Part shown: one piece after another, positions 55,339-64,000 of the stretch
Numbering within the stretch: position 1 is the stretch's first letter
Layout of the letters: each line of letters begins with the position of its first letter
Origin: Ceratopteris richardii
Taxonomy: Eukaryota; Streptophyta; Polypodiopsida; Polypodiales; Pteridaceae
NCBI GenBank assembly: GCA_020310875.1
Contig: CM035417.1
Span: forward strand, 92,218,712-92,282,711
Length of the DNA stretch: 64,000 nt
Direction of reading: 5' to 3'
Program-made: the position numbers and the translations under genes
The notes under the pieces: model-generated
Database searches by the model: none
Seen by the model: the letters and a program-made list of their open reading frames with translations, nothing else
What the model was told of the DNA's origin: nothing

Positions 55339-56690
55339 CTGATGACCTTGATCAGTTATAGAAGCTATTGAAATAGATTTCCTTTGATTTGTGGAACATA
55401 AAACACATCCAAAAGATTCCTAATGTCCCTATTACGGTTAATGAAAGACACCATACCTTTGCCCTTAGCAAGACATCTTGCATTGTTACCTACCTTTACC
55501 ATGATGGGTTCCTTTAGAGGCTATAGGGAACTGTGAAGGCTTTTTCTACCTATCATGTGATGAAAGGCACCACTGTTCAATATCCATGAGTCATCTGTTG
55601 TTGAATCTTGAGCTTAGGAACACATTTCCTCTACTACAACAAACAATTCAAGCTCGATTTCAGTAGTGTGAGAAACCTCCTAGCCCTTGATACTTTTTGA
55701 GGAGCCACTCTTCTCCTCTCCCTTCTTAATGCAATAGTCTTGGATTCTCTGGCCTCTCTTCTTGCAGTGGAAACACTCTCCTGTAAACTTCTTCTTGTCC
55801 TTCTTCTTTTTTCCCCATCTTTTGAAAACTCGATTTAGGTACCTTTGGCATTTACCATGAATGTAGATTCTCCTTTATCGCTATCATTCCTTGCCTTGAG
55901 CCAGAGCTCCTCCTTCATGAGTAAGGCACTGAAGTCTTCAAAGGTTAGTGGTTGTTGTCTGATGTGGGTATTAAGGAGTTACCAGACCATCAAACTTTGA
56001 TAGAAACATTCGGAGACAACGCCAAGCTAGATCCTCACTTGAGTTTGTTACACCTACTCCATCCATTTGATCCCATAGATTCTTTATGCAAGCATTAAAA
56101 ACTTCAGCAATCTCCCCATCACCAAACCTCTCTATGGCTAGCTCATTCTCCAAGTTCCAAATCCGTGTTTGATTCAAAGTTTCATATTGATCTCTCAGTA
56201 TGTTCCAAGCCACATAAACCTTTGCGGTGTGTTGAATAAGATTCTAAACACTACCAGAAGTACTTCTAACTAGAGTACAGAGTGCATCTGCATTCCTACG
56301 CTTCAAAATTAGCTCGTAAAATGATCAGCATCGAGAGCAATCATTTGACTAGGATCATTTCAATAAAGTGTTTCTTGGTGCTCACAATGAGTCCCAAGTA
56401 CAGTCCCAAGAAGCTCACAAGAGTCAAGGATAGAAGTGATCTTAAACTTCCACAAGGTGTAATTAGTACCATCGAGTTTAGCTTCTATGAAGGTTGGTGG
56501 TCATATCCGTAATGTTTGCATGACTGACATCATTACTGCTCCAGTTTGTGTTTCACATGCTCTTGCTGATGAACCACCTTGATTCCCAACAATAGATGAT
56601 GACACACCGCTTGACGTCTTCTCTCTTTAAATCCTTCAAAGACTTCTATGGCTTCTATATTTTTGCTTCTATGATACTTAAAACCTCCTA
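55339..56690 (-). pseudogene. Copia H Gag and protease remnants
   Basis: Gag piece 56213-55971 (LRDQYETLNQTRIWNLENEL). A zinc-knuckle remnant CFHCKKRGQRIQDYC near 55740-55790 has Gln for His. The protease reads WILNSGAFHHM near 55570-55605, with the catalytic Asp replaced by Asn. The region 56220-56690 is leader/Gag start without open frames. Confidence 0.65.
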
Positions 56691-56691
56691 A

Positions 56692-56703
56692 GCTCTAATA
56701 CCA
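56692..56703 (-). other. Copia H primer binding site
   Basis: The + strand reads GCTCTAATACCA (minus TGGTATTAGAGC), one base from the iMet site, adjoining the LTR. Confidence 0.85.
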
Positions 56704-57596
56704 TGTTAGAAAATAATGATCAAGTCTAATAACGTAATGGAATTGGATTGTTAGGTAGAGTTGTGAGAGGCAAAAAATGCTAATAGAAATGCACATAGAA
56801 AGACCGTTAAAGAACTCAAATTCTCTAATTACCAACATCAATGTATATAGACTGATGATATTGTCCACCCATACACTCCGAATGTGGAGCTTCAATGGCA
56901 ATATTGACAAACTCTAGCTGAAGGTCTTTATAGTGTGCATAACTGTGATTTCACCTCAGTAACTCGGCCTATCTAATCCTTTGATTTAGGCATGATCTTT
57001 GCGACCACGTGATGCTATGTTTTAGGTATAACCATTGGGACCACCTGTAATTTTGGAACATCCCAAATTATGTAATTATCGGACTAAGGGAACCACCAAA
57101 TTGAACACCCATTGGATTGGACACCCATCGGACTGCACCTCCATCATTCCAAACAAACCATTTAAGTCCGGAATGGACACCACTGGACAAATCTGGACTA
57201 CTGAACTTATCATCATAATTCCAGACATGTTGACTACTGAACCGTCATACCTACGAACTTCCTTCGGGATTCTATACACATCATCGTGATTCCATATTGC
57301 TTGACTCCCAAAACTCTCATACCTCTATAAACCTGGGCAAAGCATCGTATTTCTAGAATGGTTGACTAACAAACTCTCGTACCTCCAGAATTTCAATGTG
57401 GGTAAAGTATATGCCTTGGCTAGCCTTCTGACTAGACTCACATAGATCATCTAAAACTTTTGCTGGAGTCAAGTAGACCTCTTCAGAAATATCAAGACTC
57501 TCGTAATGGATTCTCCTCATAACGGGGGCCGTACAAATTAGAGTACTGTGGATCATTTGGGGTCGCATGCACGTGGAGTATTGAGTATATCTAACA
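56704..57596 (-). repeat. Copia H 5' LTR
   Basis: 893-bp partner of 51569-52465, starting TGTTAGAAAATAATG and ending GTATATCTAACA on the + strand. Confidence 0.9.
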
Positions 57597-58545
57597 TACT
57601 AGACTTTGAGATGCCCCCATAATTATATTCCTACCTTCAAAGATCCATTGATCCATCAAAGTATTGTTCCTTCATGATTGTGTGAATCTCTAAGAATTGT
57701 GGTTCTCTTGTCATGGGGGTACGGACACTAAAATTAAATTTTACTTCACCATTGTCTTTGTCATGAAAAATAACACACTTTAGGCACAATGAAATACTAG
57801 AAAAGCTTACTCCTAACTCAATCTACACGAGTTATTCAGAATGATTGAGAACTTTTGTGAAATCTCTAATGTTATAGATCTTTTGATGATATGCATGGGA
57901 TTCCATCGGGGGCTAGGGTCTTAGCAAACTCCTTCGGTTGATAATTTAAGTCTTTGAGGTTGTTGGTCCTTTATGCTATGATGATTGGAGAGGAAAACTC
58001 CCAAAAAAACAAAAACATAGGGGAATCCTATCTTCCTCCCCTTCAACCTAGTAATTTATAGAGTATAGATACTGGACACAACCCTCTTCTGATTGGTCCA
58101 TCACTAGTGACTCCATAATCTAAATAGCCTATGTTGGGTTCATTTGTTTCCTAATGGCTTCTTCCTATGCATTTGTTCCATCCCAATGAAGTTTCTATGT
58201 AGTAGGTGTAATTGGAGCTATAATAGGACTCAGAAGATAAAGCTCATCATATTCAACACCTCCTTCATCACATGATCTCACAATTTTTATACAAGAGGAC
58301 ATATATAAACACCTTGCACAATATTCCACAAGCTTTTTGCTACCAATATAGGACACATCATGTATGCTCATCATGGGCAGTTAGAACCATCCAAATTATC
58401 CTCACCAACCACCATACAAAATATATCGTAGCTTTTCCCAATAGGCATTAATTGTATTGCGATGTAGAAAACTGAATGTTACTCAACACATTGAACCAAA
58501 ATACTCAATAAAGTTCCACTAAACATGTACTAGACTTTGAGATGC
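57597..58545 (-). pseudogene. Copia I, duplicated gag/leader unit X2
   Basis: The first 18 bases close unit X1 (AGACTTTGAGATGC); the second unit then runs from about 57615. Minus-strand translation of 58310-58440 gives SYDIFCMVVGEDNLDGSNCP and WAYMM, then ILVAKSLWNIVQGV, homologous to family A Gag. The leader follows to the right. It is a tandem copy of 50632-51568 with many substitutions. Confidence 0.7.
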
Positions 58546-58840
<295 letters not shown>

Positions 58841-59600
58841 AAGCTCGAGGAGGAGTGTTCCAAATCGACATCCAACCTTAGGAGCATGGAAATTGCAAGA
58901 CAATATGGAAAAACAATTATCTATTGGTTTGAACCATGAAATTGCTCAAGAATTATCTATCAGTTTGAGCCGTGAAACAATGAGAAAGTCTCTATGATTC
59001 AATTGACTCATGGAATTCACATTAGTGACTTAGTTAGTTAGTTGGGTTTGTAAGGAAGCAAGCCTCTTGCATAGGTAGCCCCGTGCCTACTTCAATCGTT
59101 CATTTTTCTAGCCATATATCCGAGATGCAATTGTCGCTTTAGAAGCTTCCTTCTTTAGTAAGCAAATTGTATGTGAGTTTTTTCTCAGTATTTGGAACAT
59201 GTGACCGAGACATTTCTAAATTATTCTAATGGTCCTCGAAATCCTTAGCCCTCAGGCATGCCATTGAATGCTGATATCCTCAATGGATATATACTCTATG
59301 CCTCTCCTAACAAAATATTTAAGAAACTACACTTTATAAATATTTAGTCTTTTCTGAATTTAATGTCCTCGCGATAGTTGCAATAGATTTGAAATTAGAA
59401 GTTGAACGGATATAGTGCTTATCTTACAAAGCAGAAAGCCTAAAAAAGTTTGAAAACCTGAATATTTGACTAGGTTTCAAGTGAAGGACTTAACATATTT
59501 CCCAAAAATTCAACGTCTGACATATCGTCATAGGACTCACTAAACTCATTGCGTAAACTTATGTTCCTGATTTAGGATGATATTATATGCACATCTGTAG
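58841..59600 (+). other. Possible LTR start of an unidentified plus-strand element
   Basis: AAGCTCGAGGAGGAG directly precedes TGTTCC at 58856, the typical polypurine tract plus LTR start of a copia element. A ~40-bp near-duplicate (AATTATCTAT...GTTTGA) lies at 58913-58975. No partner LTR and no coding sequence were found. Confidence 0.4.
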
Positions 59601-60236
59601 AGACTTTTTGTGTGATGTGTCATAAGGAAGGCGAATTAATCTACTGTGAATTTACATCTTCTTCTAGCCCTCAGTTTTAAGCTTCGATCGCAAGACCTAC
59701 CTAGATCTACAGTTTTCCTGCGATACAGGAAGGCGATCATTTTCACCGTATTCGACCGGAAGTTTCACCAGGTATAGGATCCCCCGGAGGGGAAAAAACA
59801 CGATGACCGCTCACACACACATACGCGCGGACCTTTCGCTGCTCCTTCTCTTTGTGCAAGCGTGCATACGGACATGCTTATCTTTAAGCGTAACTAGCAT
59901 CTCTGTCAGCTCTTTCGCAGCACAACATGACCTCAGGCGATGTCCTTTGCGTCAGCTATCACTATGTTCTGAAAAGAAAATCTAAAAGACTCATTCGTCT
60001 CACTGTCGATCTTCTGCGCCGAATACATATCTTATAGAGATATCTGTCGATGCTCAATATACTTAGGCATTCCTTCTCCCAATTTCGTTATTCTGACGCA
60101 GTATCGTGTGGAATTTGTGTCTAACTAACACCTTAAATCTTCTTACCGTCTACCAGGGTAGCCGGTTTCTGTTCAACGACATAGATGTGCAATCATTGCA
60201 ACCGCCTCTGCTAAAATAAGTAAACTTTTCCCATAT

Positions 60237-60238
<2 letters not shown>

Positions 60239-60272
<34 letters not shown>
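60239..60272. repeat. (AG)n microsatellite
   Basis: 17 AG units. Confidence 0.97.
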
Positions 60273-60273
<1 letters not shown>

Positions 60274-60440
60274 AGCGGCTGCAATTGACAAAGATGCTCA
60301 GAAGCCTTGTGTGCTAGGAGAACAATTCTCTGCAGCTACTAGGAATTGAGCAAAGTTTTTGTGGGCGAAATTAATCATCCGATTATTATACGATAAAGGG
60401 TGCGCTCATGTGTCACCTGGTCCATTCGCGCAAGCTGAGA

Positions 60441-60540
<100 letters not shown>

Positions 60541-60756
60541 GGGTTCGATTGCCTCATGTTACATGTAGATGATTCTGATTATGAGCTCACAGATGGATAG
60601 AAAGAGCGACATAGCTATAAACAGACAAATGAGGGAATTTGAGCCCTCCGAGCTCATAAAGTGCAGGAGACGGCCCTAAGATCTGCTGGTTTCTGCACCA
60701 ACCGGCCAATTGTGTGTAGGAGTTCCTCTGCCTCGTTAGCGGGGTAGACAGGTCCG

Positions 60757-60794
60757 TGCTCTCTCTCTCTCTCTCTCTCTCTATTTCTCTCTCT
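60757..60794. repeat. (CT)n microsatellite
   Basis: CT units with one interruption (ATTT). Confidence 0.93.
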
Positions 60795-61097
60795 TCACGA
60801 GACTCTTGCACTCATGCATCTGTTTTTCACCCAGTCCACCATCCCATGAGTCATGGCTATCATTGTGCTTTAGTAAGGGAAAGCATCACACAATATTGCC
60901 CTATCCTGTTCTGGCTCCTGCTTCTGCTCTCCGTCCGCCAGCTTTACGTTTATAAAGACAAAATAAAGGGCAAAATACTTCATATACTACCATCATTGGC
61001 TTCTCCTTCTTGGTTCCTATTCTATATCGCATTTGACTACTTTTCCCTTAAAATTTCAAGATCTGTATTCAGGCATTTGAATGTTGGTTGAATGCAG

Positions 61098-61133
61098 TCT
61101 CTCCCTCTCTCTCTCTCTCTCTCCCTCTCTCTC
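61098..61133. repeat. (CT)n microsatellite
   Basis: CT units with CCCTCT interruptions. Confidence 0.93.
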
Positions 61134-64000
61134 TACCATCGCTGGATCAAACGCCTCTAATAAATTACGTCTTGCGGAGCGCGATACGGCAGCTGACACT
61201 GGGTAAAATTTTGCTTTTAACTGCAACAAGATCCCGATTAATTTTGAAACGATCCATTCCTGTTCGAGTAGAACGCCACAGATCCATCCCTGTCCGAGTA
61301 CTACGCTACAGATCTAACTTATGCCGCTTCCATTTCGTCTAATTCACGCCTATGACTCCATGTCTGCTAGAGCTCAACATGTCTAGTTTTGTGAGTGGAA
61401 AGTGCAGGCGCGAGTGATGCATTTCGCCAAACCGGAATTCCATGCTACTTACAGCTGAAATTAAAAGCTGTCTTTCGGAGATCACAGTCCAGCAAGTGCT
61501 TCATTGCTATAATAAAAGCCAGAGATTAACTCACAGGGCTAGGTTTCAATTCATTCACCTAGAGGGCTGAACGAATCGTCGGGGAACTGTTGATTGCTCC
61601 GATAGTATCAACTTGGATGGCATCCATGAAAGAGTAAGTGCATCAATGTCTACTGGTCTTCAACTCTCAGAGGCCGTTTTCTGGCTCAGTCCCTTCTTGT
61701 GCATTTTTCTTTAACCATTGCCTTTAAGAGCTTTCAATGGCTATAAAAGAGGACATTGCCTTCACATTAATGAAATTCGTCCTATCTGTAATTCCTCATA
61801 AGTGCCGCGTTAGCAAGAAAATGTTGTTAATGCTAGTTTTATCATATCTTCTCATATTTTTGCGTGCAATGTGAAAGTAATTAGTCTGTTAGGCCACTAT
61901 CGTTTCCGATTGTGTCCTCCTCGGCGAGACGCTGCCATGCGATTTTTCCAGCTTCTGGCTGCCAACTTGAACTGTAGAGACACGGAATGAATACGTTTAG
62001 CCAGACGATAGGACTTCCTGCATGGCGGATAAACCTTGTGGTTGAGTTTTAAGATTCCAAGTGTAAGGCAACATGGCGGAACACAGATGTCAAGCTTAGA
62101 TGCCTGTCCTTTAACGAGCGAGATGATATTACCCGAGCAAGACATTTGGACTCCGCATAACCTCGATGCTCATATAAAATTGAGGGAAGAGCAGTTATTG
62201 GAGTCATAGATACAAACGTCTGATCATCGCATCTGTCTCCCAGAGGTTGATGATACCTAAATGGTTGAAGTAGTCCTGTTAGGCACTGCCTTTATCTGTA
62301 CACTACACGCTTCAGCTTAATACAGGACATATGAATCTAGAGCATCTGCACTCGGTGCACAAAATATTGCTCATTTTCCAGTTGGTAGGCTCAGGTCTTT
62401 GGTGTTCCCTTTGGCTGCGGTTTAACTCTTCCTGAACTCTACAGTGCTTGCTAATCACCTACTTTGGAACCTTAAGTATTCATGGATTTAATACTTAGTA
62501 TTCCTGCAGAGGAATATTATAGAAACTCTACTTTTTCATTTCAAATTACCTGGGTTGATCTCGAAGTCCTCAATACCCAGTCTTAGCAGCAAGAAACAAC
62601 AGAAAGTGCAGTCACTAATTATACCGAGAATCGAGATGAGCAGCTGACTCCATACACTTCCCTGAAACTATTCGACATGGTTTATTTACGAATATCCTAC
62701 TCTCGCCTGCATATTGTGGGATCCCAGCTGCAATCCTCTGGTTACAAGCGCAAGCATCAGAATAGGGTTCGGCAAAGTAGTGTTATACGATTGGGAGCTT
62801 TGGTTCTAAATTTCGGGATTTTAGTAAAAAACCTTATAAAGTACATATTAGATTCTCTGGTAAATCAAGGCTTAAAAAGATAGATGCTGCCATGTAAAAG
62901 GCCAGCAACTTTAGCATACATCCTGAGAAAGGTATCTGGCTCACATGAGTCCGATAAACTTGCATCCCCATTGTCAGTTCTGAGTTTTTATGTAACGCAC
63001 AAACCCTAACCTTGTGTGTGCTTCCATCTTCCGCATTCTTTGATTGCGTAAAACGCCTTCCTCGGAACTCAGAAACCCGTTTTCACACCGTAACAATTCT
63101 GCCTAGAGCGAACTTAGACCTTAATGGCAATGACTTGGTAAACAATAAATAATTCCTACGAGCCTCAGGTAGCTTGAGTCGAACCAAGAAAGACATGAGA
63201 GGAATCTCTATGGTCGGAGTTTCCTCTTTACTATTCGAGAGTCAGTCTGTGTCCGTATTGACTATAAATTGAATGGTTTCACTATACTGACCAGATTCCA
63301 GTAAATTGTGGTAATTCTCTTCCCCTTTTCCTTTAGATTGTGCTTTTTCCTCTATGATCACAGCTCTGTTTTGTTACTGGATCGTTTTGTACCTCGACCA
63401 CTCTTCAGGTAATGGAGAATAAAACTCGTAGTGGAGGAAAGATTCCTTAGTGCGTAGTGAGCTTGGTGGGATAGTCTATCTGAACATTACAAACCTGACA
63501 AAGCCTTGCTCTATTTGCAGTATGGTTATGAAATGTACGGCTGGGAAGCCGTCTTCGTGGTCTCACATTACGTTTGTGTAACTGCGTTCCGCCATAACAA
63601 CAGGACCATCGCGCTATCTTCAGAACGCCTACTGAACGATCGATAGATCACTATAGACGTCAACATGAGTCCGAATTTCGAACTACCTTTTGATTTAAGT
63701 GGAAGAAGAGTTTACAAATGTCTGTCGAACAATGGAGGCTTCGTATTCAGATTGCAATCTGCAGACTAGCCTAGATGTCTAGGTCCAGACTTCAGTCCCA
63801 TGAGCAGGGATGCAGAAAAATCTACTTGACTATTCCATTCTCTTAAAACGACAATGCGCTTGTTAATGTATTGTTAACAAACTCAATGAGTACTATAATT
63901 AAACAACTTATTGATTAATGTAATTAATAAATTTTCACAACTTTCAGGGCTAGTTTTCGCTTCCTCTTACATCTCAGATACGTCTGCTACACGAAGCTCC

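Larger units (their letters stand above)
51569..57596 (-). mobile_element. Ty1/copia element H (minus strand), full-length but dead
   Basis: LTRs are 51569-52465 and 56704-57596 (897 and 893 bp), with primer binding site 56692-56703, polypurine tract at 52466-52482 and target-like bases TACTG/TACTA on the two sides. Internal order right to left is Gag, protease, integrase, RT, RNase H. All are broken by stops and frameshifts, and both the protease and RT active sites are mutated. It sits in the leader of the first unit of the I duplication. Confidence 0.88.

Noticed and set aside
61897..62145. Small host gene (82 codons, minus)
   Set aside because: No recognised domain, no support from codon pattern or neighbours; treated as a chance frame.

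Overview
This window is repeat-dense nuclear DNA of a land plant. It consists almost entirely of LTR retrotransposons (Ty3/gypsy and Ty1/copia) nested inside one another, with two SINE-like insertions and several microsatellites. No host protein-coding gene, rRNA or confident tRNA gene could be supported. The plant-type tRNA-iMet primer binding sites (TGGTATCAGAGC), the copia and Tat/Athila-like gypsy proteins and the GA/CT and TA microsatellites fit a large plant genome. The species cannot be read from the sequence.

Layout, left to right. (1) About 1-15.5 kb: a decayed, very long Ty3/gypsy element (G1) on the + strand. It holds a leader with about 40 units of a TATCG-type repeat, a Gag with three CCHC knuckles, a protease with a mutated catalytic site, RT, RNase H, an integrase with two zinc-binding-like modules, a second retropepsin-like segment after the integrase, and a further ~1 kb-codon coding region (ORF3) before the polypurine tract and 3' LTR. 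(2) About 16.4-28.7 kb: the 3' half of a second, related gypsy element (G2). It is interrupted twice: a minus-strand copia (A, 18292-22867) sits in its polypurine tract, and a young plus-strand copia (B, 23103-28206) sits in its 3' LTR. B carries the only long open gag-pol frame of the window. (3) About 28.7-33.7 kb: a minus-strand copia (C) with all domains recognisable but stopped and truncated at its 3' end. (4) About 33.7-35.4 kb: unclassified purine-rich remnants. (5) About 35.4-49.9 kb: a plus-strand copia fragment (F) split by a minus-strand copy of the same family (D, 36349-49762). D in turn holds a truncated third copia (E), an inverted integrase fragment, a tRNA-related SINE-like insertion, and a complete non-autonomous LTR element (L1, 42571-48799) with 214-bp LTRs, 5-bp target duplications and no recognisable protein. 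(6) About 49.9-50.6 kb: a gypsy 3'-end fragment carrying a 166-bp SINE with an 11-bp target duplication. (7) About 50.6-58.8 kb: a tandemly duplicated copia gag/leader fragment (I) split by a complete but coding-dead minus-strand copia (H, 51569-57596). (8) 58.8-64 kb: an LTR-like start, then about 4.4 kb with no recognisable element, apparently more CpG and several GA/CT microsatellites.

How the parts relate: each autonomous element would have supplied Gag, protease, RT/RNase H and integrase in cis, while L1 and the SINEs depend on other elements for mobility. Most coding regions carry in-frame stops, often at former Trp, Arg or Gln codons as expected from deamination of methylated cytosines. 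Only B looks recently inserted, with one mismatch in the 143 bp of LTR present at both ends. The most unusual features are G1's repeat-array leader, G1/G2's post-integrase retropepsin-like segment and G1's ORF3, which begins directly after a good splice acceptor while the leader holds a perfect splice donor.
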